Source: Clostridiales bacterium UBA4039 (GTDB lineage Bacteria; Bacillota; Clostridia; Lachnospirales; Vallitaleaceae). Taken from it: a DNA stretch of 64,000 bases. Position 1 is the stretch's first letter, and each line of letters begins with the position of its first letter. The stretch is taken from positions 62,001-126,000 of the forward strand of contig DGAD01000007.1 in assembly GCA_002382805.1 (NCBI GenBank), given 5' to 3'. Shown here in pieces: positions 29,055 through 38,316 of the stretch. The notes below the pieces were generated by a model. It saw only the letters and a list, made by a program, of their open reading frames with translations, was not told where the DNA came from and made no database searches. A program made the translations under genes and the position numbers.

Positions 29055-29885
29055 GTGTTGTTTGAGATACATGATGTTGGATATGATTACAAAGTAAATG
29101 CATTATTTCGAATAGAACGTCCGTGTGGCTCCAAAGATTATCTCTTTTTATTTTTTTCAACGCAGGTAAAGATGCAGATAGAAAGGGAATTAACCCATGT
29201 TAAGCCCAATTCTTTTATGCTATACGCACCTGGAGAACCTCAGTTATATTATAATCCCAAAGGTGGGTTTATCAATGATTACTTTCATTTTGATGGGCGG
29301 CAGTTGGAGGCTTATTTTCAACGGTTAGGACTTGAGGTGAATACCCCCTATGAGATGAAGGACTATAACTTTATACGTTTTTTTGTTCGTAAAATTGAAA
29401 AAGAGTATATCCGTAAAGATATATTTTGGGCAGAACGGATTAGTTCCCAAATGGAAGATTTTTTTATTGGTCTTGCAAGGCTACATAAGTATAAACAAGA
29501 TTATTCGCTGGACCCTTATAAAACGACGATGATTGAAAAGTTTAAAGCAGCACGTGAACAAATATTTACCAATTTGTCAATGAACTGGACAATCGATGAA
29601 ATGGCGGACTTGGTGTATTTGAGTCGATCGAGATTTTCGGTGTTATACAAGGAGTTTTTTGACTGTAGCCCAAAAGAAGATCTGATTCAGGCGCGAATGA
29701 CAAGGGCGAAGTACTTGCTCGCTTCATCGACGGGAACCGTCAAAGAAGTTGCAGAAAAAGTTGGATATGATAACATCTATCATTTTAGTAAACAGTTTAA
29801 AAAAAATAGTGGATACTCACCGAGAAAGTATGTAGAGTTATCCAAAAATATGGATGCGGACATGATGAATCAAGCAATATTATAG
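29055..29885 (+). CDS. AraC family transcriptional regulator
   Basis: A 276-residue regulator with a cupin-like N-terminal ligand domain (about 1-150; FMLYAPGEPQLYYNP) and a C-terminal AraC DNA-binding domain (about 175-270) with two HTH motifs: WTIDEMADLVYLSRSRFSVLY and VKEVAEKVGYDNIYHFSKQF. GTG 29055 is preferred to the frame's GTG 29040 because GGAGG at 29042-29046 fits it, while 29040 overlaps the araD stop without a site. It is co-transcribed with araAD, which gives this operon two different regulators (AraR and this one). Its ligand and targets are unknown. Confidence 0.88.
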   Translation: MLFEIHDVGYDYKVNALFRIERPCGSKDYLFLFFSTQVKMQIERELTHVKPNSFMLYAPGEPQLYYNPKGGFINDYFHFDGRQLEAYFQRLGLEVNTPYEMKDYNFIRFFVRKIEKEYIRKDIFWAERISSQMEDFFIGLARLHKYKQDYSLDPYKTTMIEKFKAAREQIFTNLSMNWTIDEMADLVYLSRSRFSVLYKEFFDCSPKEDLIQARMTRAKYLLASSTGTVKEVAEKVGYDNIYHFSKQFKKNSGYSPRKYVELSKNMDADMMNQAIL

Positions 29886-30019
29886 AAGAGGCACAAAAAC
29901 AGTGATTTATAAAAAAACTATACTAAGTGTGATTAACATGTATAAAACAGAACACTGTGAAAAGTGCAAGTTGTCTCATTAACAAAATCATAGGATTGTA
30001 TCTATTGAGCCAAGGGTAT
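29886..30019 (+). other. non-coding stretch with RNA-like inverted repeats
   Basis: The gap after the AraC-type gene holds ACAGTG (29899-29904) that can pair with CACTGT (29953-29958), with an internal TTTATA/TATAAA match, before the terminator at 30020. It could be an extended 3' end or a small RNA. I recognise no known riboswitch class. Confidence 0.3.
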
Positions 30020-30060
30020 ACAGTAGGGTGGTGTATATACACTGCACCTACTGTTTTTTT
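30020..30060 (+). terminator. terminator of the araA-araD-regulator operon
   Basis: ACAGTAGG (30020-30027) pairs with CCTACTGT (30047-30054), followed by T residues to 30060. The apical part includes the perfect palindrome GTGTATATACAC (30031-30042). Confidence 0.75.
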
Positions 30061-30155
30061 CGAGGGATGAGAAAGTCCTACTTTTACTTTCTGTATATAG
30101 GGATTTCTGTTATAATAAATGAGATGATTTAGTACATAAACTTAAGGAGGACGCA

Positions 30156-31412
30156 ATGAATAAGTATATCTTAGCACTTAACTGTGGAAGTTCGTCATTA
30201 AAATTTACTTTGTTTTTGATTACTGATGGGCATCAATTAGAGCATAACCTGAGTGGGGTTGTTGAAGAAATAGGAAATATTGAAAAGAGTCGGTTAAAGC
30301 TCGAAGTCAATGAAGAAAAATCAATTCGTAATATGCCGCTGCCTAACCATCGAGATGCGTTGGAAGCTGTGTTTAGAGTGTTTGAAGAGTTTAACATTCA
30401 TAAAGAGGATATCAAGAGTATCGGACACCGTGTAGTCCATGGTGGAACGAAGTATAACCAGAGTATTTTAATTGAAGAAGAGGTTTTAAATACAATTGAA
30501 CAACTTATTCCCATTGCACCATTACATAATCCACCAAATCTATTAGGAATCAACGTTGCCAGAGAAGTCATGGGGGATGTACCTCAAGTGGCAGTTTTTG
30601 ATACTGCGTTTCATGCAACATTACCAGAATATGCTTTTCGCTATGGAATTCCCGAACAATGGTATAAAGAGTTTGATGTACGTACTTATGGTTTTCATGG
30701 AACATCCCATATGTATGTGGCAAAGCGTGCTGCAAGTATACTTGGAAAAGCATATGACACCTTTAATGGGATAACGGCACATTTAGGTAATGGATGTAGT
30801 ATTACAAAAGTGTATAATGGACAATCTGTGGACACATCTATGGGATTCACACCGCTTGAAGGGGTGATTATGGGGACGCGTTCAGGTGATATTGATCCAG
30901 CCATCATAGCCCATGTCGTTAATCAGTTGATAGAACGGGAGGCGATAAGCCATAAAGAGGCTTTTGACCGGGTGATGACTGCCTTGAATAAAGAAAGCGG
31001 CTTAAAAGCTTTAGGCAAAACAAATATGATGCAGGAGATACGGGCGAAAGCGGAACAAGGCGATGTTCAAGCAGAGTTGGTTGTATCTATTTATGCATAT
31101 CGCATTGCAAAATATATTGGAGCTTATTGGGCAACCCTTGACGGATGTGACGCTTTAGTTTTTACAGCGGGATTAGGAGAAAATGAAGGATATGTTCGTA
31201 AGAAAATAGCAGGATTTCTTGCAAATATTGGCATAGAAATAGATGATGAAAAAAATAAGATTCGAAAAGAAGAAGTTCAAATCGGAGAATCTAAAACACA
31301 TGGATTAAAAGTGATGATGATTCCAACGGATGAAGAGATTGTTATAGGTTATGATGCATATTATTTAGGGTATCTTGGACAAGAACTTCCGAATAAGTAT
31401 CCATTTGAATAG
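30156..31412 (+). CDS. ackA: acetate kinase
   Basis: A 418-residue ASKHA-fold kinase (acetate + ATP to acetyl phosphate, running towards ATP in fermentation). Motifs: the N-terminal phosphate loop LALNCGSSSLKF, GHRVVHGG, VAVFDTAFHATLPEYAF, YGFHGTSHMYVAKRA, AHLGNGCSIT, GVIMGTRSGDIDP and VFTAGLGENEGYVR. It is slightly longer than the usual 395-405. No phosphotransacetylase gene is adjacent. A TATAAT-like -10 (about 30113-30118) lies ahead of it, and the start follows AAGGAGGACGCA. Confidence 0.97.
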   Translation: MNKYILALNCGSSSLKFTLFLITDGHQLEHNLSGVVEEIGNIEKSRLKLEVNEEKSIRNMPLPNHRDALEAVFRVFEEFNIHKEDIKSIGHRVVHGGTKYNQSILIEEEVLNTIEQLIPIAPLHNPPNLLGINVAREVMGDVPQVAVFDTAFHATLPEYAFRYGIPEQWYKEFDVRTYGFHGTSHMYVAKRAASILGKAYDTFNGITAHLGNGCSITKVYNGQSVDTSMGFTPLEGVIMGTRSGDIDPAIIAHVVNQLIEREAISHKEAFDRVMTALNKESGLKALGKTNMMQEIRAKAEQGDVQAELVVSIYAYRIAKYIGAYWATLDGCDALVFTAGLGENEGYVRKKIAGFLANIGIEIDDEKNKIRKEEVQIGESKTHGLKVMMIPTDEEIVIGYDAYYLGYLGQELPNKYPFE

Positions 31413-31424
31413 GGAGTATATTAT

Positions 31425-32393
31425 ATGAATGCATTTATACTGACATTTAATGCCATTGCGCCTGTATTTCTCATGATTATTCTAGGGTATGGGATGAAAC
31501 GGGTAAAGCTGGTATCCGAAGACTTTGTGACAACATCGATGAAGCTTGTTTTTAAAGTATTTCTTCCGGTTTTGCTTTTTCAAAAAGTGGCAAATATAGA
31601 CATAGAAACAACTATAACATTAGATGATATGTGGCTTATGGGGTATAGCATTGCGGCGCTGTTGCTATCAGCAGGTATTGGAAGCGTCATAGCTAGACGT
31701 GTATTGAAGCTTAATCGTAATCACCGTGGATTTGTACAAGGTGCCTTTATTCAAGGCGCCTTTCGGACCAATTATGCAATCATCAGTTATCCTATTTTAT
31801 TAGGATTGTTTGGGGATGCGGTGGTCTTAAAATTAGCTTTAGTCACGGTGATTTCGATTCCGATTTTTAATATTGTTTCCATTATTGCACTAACACCTCA
31901 AAAAAGCCACGATATGAAAACATATGCGAAGTTGTTAAAAAACATCATATCAAATCCTCTGATTATTGGGATTGTATTGGGATTTTTTTCGGCAATGCTT
32001 AAGCTTGACTATCCTAAATCAATGGAAGCTTTTATTGATTTGACGGCATCGATAGCTACGCCTTTGGCACTAGTATCGTTAGGGATTTTCTTTCGATTTG
32101 ATCATTTTAGAGAGACACTTAAGTTAACACTTGTAGCGACAGGAATTAAGAACGTTTTATTGCCACTTATCTTTTCACCGATTGCTTATTGGCTTGGGCT
32201 TAGTCCTATGAATATTGTTATCATTACAATATTGGTGGGTGGACCTACGGCAGTTAGTAGCTTTGCGATGAGTAAAGAGATGGGGGCGGATGCCGTGTTA
32301 GCAGGTAATATTATCATTATGACGACACTGGTGTGCTCATTTACATTAATGCTATTTTTGACATTTTGGGTCAGTGTATTAGGAATTGTATAA
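31425..32393 (+). CDS. AEC family permease
   Basis: A 322-residue polytopic protein of the auxin efflux carrier family, with about ten helices. Landmarks: PVFLMIILGYGMKRVKL, FRTNYAIISYPILLGLFG and ISNPLIIGIVLGFF. Characterised bacterial members carry malate, malonate or related acids. It starts 12 bases after ackA, so an organic-acid role linked to fermentation is plausible. The substrate is unproven. Confidence 0.85.
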   Translation: MNAFILTFNAIAPVFLMIILGYGMKRVKLVSEDFVTTSMKLVFKVFLPVLLFQKVANIDIETTITLDDMWLMGYSIAALLLSAGIGSVIARRVLKLNRNHRGFVQGAFIQGAFRTNYAIISYPILLGLFGDAVVLKLALVTVISIPIFNIVSIIALTPQKSHDMKTYAKLLKNIISNPLIIGIVLGFFSAMLKLDYPKSMEAFIDLTASIATPLALVSLGIFFRFDHFRETLKLTLVATGIKNVLLPLIFSPIAYWLGLSPMNIVIITILVGGPTAVSSFAMSKEMGADAVLAGNIIIMTTLVCSFTLMLFLTFWVSVLGIV

Positions 32394-32412
32394 TGAATAT
32401 TAGGAGTCGACG

Positions 32413-34173
32413 ATGAAAATAAAAAAATATTATGATAAATTAAAAATAAAAGAAAAACTTACTATGGCACATCTATTGATTGTGCTATTAGTAAGTTTTG
32501 TTAGTTGGGCTGCCTTTCAGCTATCGTTTGGCATATATAATAATCTGTTATATCAATCTTCAGCACAGGTTTTGGAATTATCAACGAACCAGATTGAAAG
32601 CGAATTGCGCAAGATGGATTCCTATTCCTATAATTTATTGTCAGATAAAAATGTTCAACAAAAGATGATCGATATAAAATATGAGACGAATGCATATCAA
32701 CAATATAATTTGGTTGATGAACTATTAGAACGCTTTCTTATCTATGTTGCATCAGAGCGAAATATCTCCACAATTTACTATATTGACACTCAAGCAAGAC
32801 AACATCCAGAAGGAATAAATCCAGTCTCTCTTGCAGAGGATGTGAAAAACCAAACGATTCATTCGGCACTAGAAGCCGGTGGTAATAGTGTGATTATTGA
32901 TGAATACGCACAGCGTGGGATGATTATCTTAGCAAGGCAATTTAAGTCAACGGCACAATTAAGTCTTGAAAATCTTGGGGTTGTCGCATTTCGGTTAGAA
33001 CTTAGCCAATTGGGGGATGCATATGTTTCGAATGCAAGTATGAAGGATTCGCATTTATTCATTTTTTCGGAAAATAACCTTGTTTACAAAGACCCTACAT
33101 CGGAAAATATTCAGTTGAACTTAGAGGATATAAATGCAGATGACGGGTTTTCTATAAAAACCATTGATGGAAAAAAATATTTTCTCACGTATTCCACGTC
33201 AAACTATACCAACTGGACTTATGTTAATGTCATTGGATATAATGAAGCGTTTCAGCAGATTGAACGTATGCGTATAGTGATCATCCTTGTTTTTATCGGT
33301 GTGTTTGTCCTTGGAAGTGTCATCAGTGTCTTGTTGGCTAAAAGTATAACCAAGCCGATTATGGATCTTACACTACGTATGAAGCGTGTTGAGACAGGGG
33401 ATTTTAGTGAAGTGAAGATAGACTCTCACATTCGGGAACGAGAAGATGAAATTGGTATCTTACATAAAGATTTTGAATTGATGATTTCTCGAATCAACAC
33501 CTTAATTGATGAAAACTTTAAAAAACAAATTGTCATAAAAGACACTAATTTTAAAGCGCTGCAAGCCCAAATTAATCCCCACTTTTTATACAATACCTTG
33601 GAATCCATTAATTGGCTCGCCAAGGCGAATCATCAAGAAGAAATTGCAACCATGGTTAAAGCATTAGGAAAACTTTTGCGTAATGCAGTTAATACCGATG
33701 AATTTATGATTACGATTGGAGAAGAGCTTGAACTGCTAGATGCCTACATCAGCATTCAAAAATACCGATATGAAGAACGTTTGGTATATAGAAGCCGTGT
33801 TAACCGAAGCTTTTGGGGCATACAGATTCCAAAATTGACATTGCAGCCTTTAGTTGAAAATGCGATTGTACATTCACTGGAAAATATGCTAGAACCATGC
33901 GAGATCTCTGTTCATGCCAAAAAACAAGATGGTATGATCATGCTATATATACAAGATAATGGACTCGGTATTGAAGAAGAGACGCTAAAGAAGCTTAAAA
34001 AAAATGAACCGTTGGAAAGTCGTAAGGGAATGGGCATTGGCGTCCAAAACATTGATGAACGCCTAAAAATGACATTCGGGTCAGAGTATGGCCTCTTTAT
34101 TACCAGTAAAATCGGCGAAGGTACCCGAATTGAGATTCGTATACCTGAAGAAAGGAAGAGTGAAAATGTATAA
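32413..34173 (+). CDS. sensor histidine kinase, YesM-like
   Basis: A 586-residue sensor kinase. Membrane helices at about residues 16-38 and 290-312 enclose an extracellular dCache-like domain of about 250 residues. A HAMP segment (ITKPIMDLTLRMKRVETGDF) precedes LQAQINPHFLYNTLESINWL with the phospho-His, then the ATPase boxes VENAIVHSLE, DNGLGIEEE and GIGVQNIDERL. It starts 19 bases after the AEC permease with AGGAG, overlaps the regulator gene by 8 bp, and probably senses carbohydrate for the downstream importer. Confidence 0.93.
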   Translation: MKIKKYYDKLKIKEKLTMAHLLIVLLVSFVSWAAFQLSFGIYNNLLYQSSAQVLELSTNQIESELRKMDSYSYNLLSDKNVQQKMIDIKYETNAYQQYNLVDELLERFLIYVASERNISTIYYIDTQARQHPEGINPVSLAEDVKNQTIHSALEAGGNSVIIDEYAQRGMIILARQFKSTAQLSLENLGVVAFRLELSQLGDAYVSNASMKDSHLFIFSENNLVYKDPTSENIQLNLEDINADDGFSIKTIDGKKYFLTYSTSNYTNWTYVNVIGYNEAFQQIERMRIVIILVFIGVFVLGSVISVLLAKSITKPIMDLTLRMKRVETGDFSEVKIDSHIREREDEIGILHKDFELMISRINTLIDENFKKQIVIKDTNFKALQAQINPHFLYNTLESINWLAKANHQEEIATMVKALGKLLRNAVNTDEFMITIGEELELLDAYISIQKYRYEERLVYRSRVNRSFWGIQIPKLTLQPLVENAIVHSLENMLEPCEISVHAKKQDGMIMLYIQDNGLGIEEETLKKLKKNEPLESRKGMGIGVQNIDERLKMTFGSEYGLFITSKIGEGTRIEIRIPEERKSENV

Positions 34174-35716
34174 AATCCTGCTTGTAGATGATGAACGTAT
34201 TATTAGAGAAAGTATCTCAAGTTTAATCGATTGGCAAGCCTATGGGTTTGAACTGATAGGGGCGGCAAAACATGGCATTGAAGCCTATGATATTATCCTT
34301 CGTGAACATCCGGATTTAGTCATTACAGACTTGAAGATGCCGGTAATGTCTGGTATTCAACTTATTGAAAAAGTAAAAATGAAATACCCGGAAATAGAGT
34401 TTGCTATTTTGTCTGGTCACAGTGAGTTCAAGTTGGCTAAAGAGACGATGAAGCATGGAGTAAAGCATTATCTGTTAAAACCATGTGATGAAAAAGATTT
34501 GATTCAGATTTTAGAGGATGTGCGAAGCCGACTTGTACTTAAAGAAAAACGTGAAGATTTTATTAAGAAAAATAACGAAAAATTAGAAAAGATTATTCCT
34601 TTGGTCAAGGAACAATTCATACGTGATTTTATTATGAGCCGCCACCAAAATCAAGATGAACTGGACTATTTTATCAACCTGTTTAATGTCAAAAACAAGC
34701 GTATTCGTGTGATTATCATGCAACCCATGGGCGAGTATAATTTTAATACCTTGTTTGCCCTATTAAATATTGTCAAACGTCAAACGTTCCAAGAATCGAT
34801 TTATTTTAAAACAACAGTCAATAAAAGTGTCTTGCTTATCGTGGAGAATCTGGAAGAAAAGCAAATTGAAGAATTTTTAACGGAAGTGATGGAAAACTTC
34901 AAGTATTTGGCAGATAGGGATTTAGTAACAACCTATACGCGCGAAGGTGATTTTAATGAAGTCAGTATTTTATTTCAAAAAGCTCAAGATTATCTTAACT
35001 ATGCGTTCTATTTAGGTAATAGCTGTATAATTTCTTATAAAGACATCGAACAAGGCATGCAAATCAACGAAGTCGATAGTATTGATCTTCAAGAGATTGT
35101 TACAACAGTAAAGTCAGGAAATTCAGAGCTTTTCAATCAAAAAATTACGGAATATTTTGACCATTTGTCTAAGATGCGTTTTGATATCAGTACCTTTAAG
35201 TTTTACTGTATTGAATTAGCTTCTGCGATTCTTCGCCAATGCCAAACAGATCAGGCGAATGCATACATCCAAAAACTACTTGAGATACAACTATATGATA
35301 ATTTTGAACAAACAAAAGATGAGATTATAAAGATAGGTAATGAAATTGTAGCCATGAACTATTCTGGAATCATTCATCGACATAATGAAATTGTAGAAAA
35401 TATGTTACGTATCATTGATGAACATATTGAACAAGAAGAGCTTTCGCTAAAATGGATTGCTAGTGAGGTACTTTTTATGAACAGTGGGTACTTATCTAAG
35501 CTTTTTTCAAAAGAAATGGACGAAAACTTTTCACAATATCTCATGCGCCGTCGTATTGAAAAGGCAAAAGTGGTTATTGAACAATCGGCATCAGCGAAGG
35601 TGTATGAGATTGCTTCAAAAGTAGGCATGGGTAATAATCCACAATACTTTAGCCAATTATTCAAACGTTATACCGGAATGACCCCGTCAGAATATAAAAA
35701 TCAGACAATGGGATAA
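34166..35716 (+). CDS. response regulator, YesN type
   Basis: A 516-residue receiver-AraC regulator. The receiver carries ILLVDDER, phospho-Asp in LVITDLKMPVMSG and Lys in YLLKPCDEKD. The C-terminal domain (about 415-516) has HTH motifs around LSLKWIASEVLFMNSGYLSKL and VYEIASKVGMGNNPQYFSQLF. ATG 34166 is used because the conserved N-terminus MYKILLVDDE begins there with AAGGAAGAG upstream; the open frame runs further back inside the kinase gene. It likely activates the sugar importer starting at 35923. Confidence 0.93.
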   Translation: MYKILLVDDERIIRESISSLIDWQAYGFELIGAAKHGIEAYDIILREHPDLVITDLKMPVMSGIQLIEKVKMKYPEIEFAILSGHSEFKLAKETMKHGVKHYLLKPCDEKDLIQILEDVRSRLVLKEKREDFIKKNNEKLEKIIPLVKEQFIRDFIMSRHQNQDELDYFINLFNVKNKRIRVIIMQPMGEYNFNTLFALLNIVKRQTFQESIYFKTTVNKSVLLIVENLEEKQIEEFLTEVMENFKYLADRDLVTTYTREGDFNEVSILFQKAQDYLNYAFYLGNSCIISYKDIEQGMQINEVDSIDLQEIVTTVKSGNSELFNQKITEYFDHLSKMRFDISTFKFYCIELASAILRQCQTDQANAYIQKLLEIQLYDNFEQTKDEIIKIGNEIVAMNYSGIIHRHNEIVENMLRIIDEHIEQEELSLKWIASEVLFMNSGYLSKLFSKEMDENFSQYLMRRRIEKAKVVIEQSASAKVYEIASKVGMGNNPQYFSQLFKRYTGMTPSEYKNQTMG

Positions 35717-35842
35717 GAAGAATATTGGACAATAATGACATGATTTTATACAAAAGACATAAAAGTGAACAAAATGTCTATGAAAAATAATAAAATAGCC
35801 GTTAGAGTACTTTTTTTAAACAAAACTGAACATGATATTCGA

Positions 35843-35871
35843 TTGTGGTAAAGGGTGTTTCTATGTAAACT
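35843..35871 (+). promoter_or_regulatory. candidate promoter of the CUT1 sugar importer
   Basis: TTGTGG (35843-35848), 17-bp spacer, TAAACT (35866-35871), with TG just before the -10. It is the best match in the 206-bp gap 35717-35922. No clear regulator repeat is seen there. Confidence 0.4.
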
Positions 35872-35922
35872 AAGAGAGTATTAAGAAACAGATTACTTAA
35901 ATTATTTCAGGAGGTAGTTATA

Positions 35923-37290
35923 ATGAAAAAAGTATTGTCAATGTTACTCGTTCTTATGATGGTAACAGCATTATTTGCAGGTTGTGGTAAAGATGAAGAT
36001 AACACAGCAGATAGTGGAGCAAACACAGGGGCTGAAGATACGGCAACAGATTCAGGAAGCACAGATACACAGACAGATTCTGAAAGCTCAGATGGAGACA
36101 TCGTATTACGTGTTGCATGGTGGGGGAATCAAGTGCGTGATGAAAGAACAGAAAAAGCATTAGCACTTTACACTGAAATGAACCCAAATGTAACGTTTGA
36201 ATTAGAACCTATTGGTTGGGCAGGGTATTGGGACAAACTTGCAACACAAACAGCAGGTGGATCATTACCAGATATTATTCAACAAGATTATGCGTTTATT
36301 GGACAATATATTGATAAGGGTGTATTAGCGGATCTTACACCTTATGTTGAATCTGGAGCATTAAATCTTGATGATGTAGCACCGGCAAACTTAGAAGGTG
36401 GACGTTCAGGTGAAGGATTATATGGTGTTCCACTTGGAATGAATGCATTAGCATATGTATATAACAAAACATTAATGGACCAAATGGGTTATGATGCAGT
36501 GGATCCTGATTGGACATGGAATGATTTCCAAACACTTGTTACGAATGCTTATACAGAACACGGTATTCGTTCAGATGCACCTTTATGGGACGATCCAAAA
36601 TTCTTACTTGAAAACTTATTACGTCAAAACGGAAAATCAGTATACAATGAAGCAGGTAACGCTTTAGGATTTGATACAACAGATGAACTTGTGACAATGT
36701 TTACAATGTTAGCAGATAATACAGAGGCTGGAGCATTCCCAGATCCTCAAGAGATTGCACAAAAAACAACAATGGAAGAATCTTTGTTTGTTAATGATGA
36801 AACCCTTGGTGGATTTATCTGGAGTAACTTCTTCGTAGCCTATGCAGATCTTATGGATTCAGAATTAGAATTAACAGTGATGCCAAACGATGAGAATGGT
36901 GCATCAGGTCTTTATCTAAAACCTTCACAATTCTTCTCAGTAACAGAAAGCTCTGAACATAAAGAAGAAGCAGCAAAAGTTATTGACTTTATTACAAACT
37001 CAATTGAAGCCAATGAAATCTTACTTGCTGAACGTGGTGTTCCAATTGCAGCAACAGTTCGTGATGGAATTAAAGACAGTGTAAGTGCTGAAGTAGCAGC
37101 AACATTTGATTACATTGCACTTGCTGAAAACTATGCAACACCAATCTCAGCTCCAGAACCAGCAGGAGCAGCTGAAGTAACCAAAGCGCTTAAGTCAATT
37201 TATGAAGAAGTAGCTTATGGTGTAACAACACCAGAAGATGGTGCTGAACGATTTATTCAAGAAGCAAATTCTATTTTATCAGTAAATTAA
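35923..37290 (+). CDS. CUT1 sugar ABC transporter substrate-binding lipoprotein
   Basis: A 455-residue extracellular solute-binding protein (family 1). The signal and lipobox LFAGC (Cys about 21) are followed by an acidic Thr/Asp-rich tether and the binding fold (LRVAWWGNQVRDERTEKALA, LPDIIQQDYAFIGQYIDKG, LYGVPLGMNALAYVYNKTLM). It probably binds oligosaccharides or glycosides. Codon use is biased like the ChvE-like gene, indicating high expression. A hairpin lies between it and the permeases. Start ATG 35923 follows CAGGAGGTAGTTATA. Confidence 0.93.
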   Translation: MKKVLSMLLVLMMVTALFAGCGKDEDNTADSGANTGAEDTATDSGSTDTQTDSESSDGDIVLRVAWWGNQVRDERTEKALALYTEMNPNVTFELEPIGWAGYWDKLATQTAGGSLPDIIQQDYAFIGQYIDKGVLADLTPYVESGALNLDDVAPANLEGGRSGEGLYGVPLGMNALAYVYNKTLMDQMGYDAVDPDWTWNDFQTLVTNAYTEHGIRSDAPLWDDPKFLLENLLRQNGKSVYNEAGNALGFDTTDELVTMFTMLADNTEAGAFPDPQEIAQKTTMEESLFVNDETLGGFIWSNFFVAYADLMDSELELTVMPNDENGASGLYLKPSQFFSVTESSEHKEEAAKVIDFITNSIEANEILLAERGVPIAATVRDGIKDSVSAEVAATFDYIALAENYATPISAPEPAGAAEVTKALKSIYEEVAYGVTTPEDGAERFIQEANSILSVN

Positions 37291-37323
37291 TTTAACTTGT
37301 AAGTCATTAAATCATGTGAATTG

Positions 37324-37354
37324 ACCGGTTATCCTTTTTATAAGGATAGCCGGT
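37324..37354 (+). promoter_or_regulatory. intercistronic hairpin after the binding-protein gene
   Basis: ACCGGTTATCCTT (37324-37336) pairs with AAGGATAGCCGGT (37342-37354), with one mismatch, in the 83-bp gap before the first permease. It has only a short downstream AAAAAT run and no T tract, which argues for mRNA stabilisation rather than full termination. Confidence 0.6.
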
Positions 37355-37373
37355 AAAAATTAGGAGATGTATT

Positions 37374-38315
37374 ATGGATAAAAAAGTTCAAACTTCAAAT
37401 TTTCGAGAACGTGTATCAGCATTTATGGATAAAGACAATACCGTTGGGTATGTCTTCATATTACCTTGGTTAATTGGTTTTTTTGCCTTTACCTTTATCC
37501 CCGTGATAGCATCTCTCGTACTTTCATTTACAAAATACGATTTGTTATCTCCGCCTACATTTATTGGGCTCAAAAACTATATTACCATGTTTACTGGAGA
37601 TGCACTCTTTATCAAATCAGTAAAAATCACCTTTACTTTTGTAGCGATATCCGTACCGTTACGACTGATCTTTGCGCTATTATTGGCAATGGTCTTTAAT
37701 AAACCTACGAAATTAACAGGATTTTATAGGGCTGTTTACTATATACCTTCAATTGTTGGAGGAAGTGTTGCGATTGCAGTTATGTGGAGCCGAATTTTTG
37801 ATGCAGAAGGTGCGGTGAACACGATTTTAATGAGTCTAGGGATTTTAAAAGAACCACTTTACTGGTTAGGAAATCCAAAGACAACGATGGTTGTTTTAGT
37901 CCTTTTATATGTATGGCAGTTTGGATCGGCGATGCTTATATTCTTAGCAGGCCTAAAGCAAATACCAATTAGCTTATATGAATCGGCAAAAATTGACGGT
38001 GCAAATAAACTACAGCAATTCTTTAAAATAACAATACCAATGTTAACACCAATCATTTTATTTAACTTGATTATGCAAGTAATTAATGGGTTTATGATGT
38101 TTACACAAGCCTTTGTCTTAACCAATGGAACCGGTGGACCGTTAAATAGTCTATTAGTATACTCGATGTATATGTATAGAAAAACATTTGAATTCTATCA
38201 AATGGGATATGGTTCTGCTATGGCATGGTTCATGTTGATTGTGGTAAGTATTATGACAGGTATCATCTTTAAGACATCAAATCAATGGGTATTCTATGAG
38301 GCGAAGGAGGACTAA
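37374..38315 (+). CDS. CUT1 sugar ABC permease 1 (MalF/UgpA-like)
   Basis: A 313-residue permease with six helices (YVFILPWLIGFFAFTFIPVI and on). The conserved ATPase-docking EAA-type loop is ISLYESAKIDGANKLQQFFKITIPML (about residues 202-227). It pairs with the next gene to form the membrane channel for the importer. There is no ATPase gene in this operon, so a shared MsmX/MsiK-type ATPase encoded elsewhere is expected. Confidence 0.94.
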   Translation: MDKKVQTSNFRERVSAFMDKDNTVGYVFILPWLIGFFAFTFIPVIASLVLSFTKYDLLSPPTFIGLKNYITMFTGDALFIKSVKITFTFVAISVPLRLIFALLLAMVFNKPTKLTGFYRAVYYIPSIVGGSVAIAVMWSRIFDAEGAVNTILMSLGILKEPLYWLGNPKTTMVVLVLLYVWQFGSAMLIFLAGLKQIPISLYESAKIDGANKLQQFFKITIPMLTPIILFNLIMQVINGFMMFTQAFVLTNGTGGPLNSLLVYSMYMYRKTFEFYQMGYGSAMAWFMLIVVSIMTGIIFKTSNQWVFYEAKED

Positions 38316-38316
38316 T

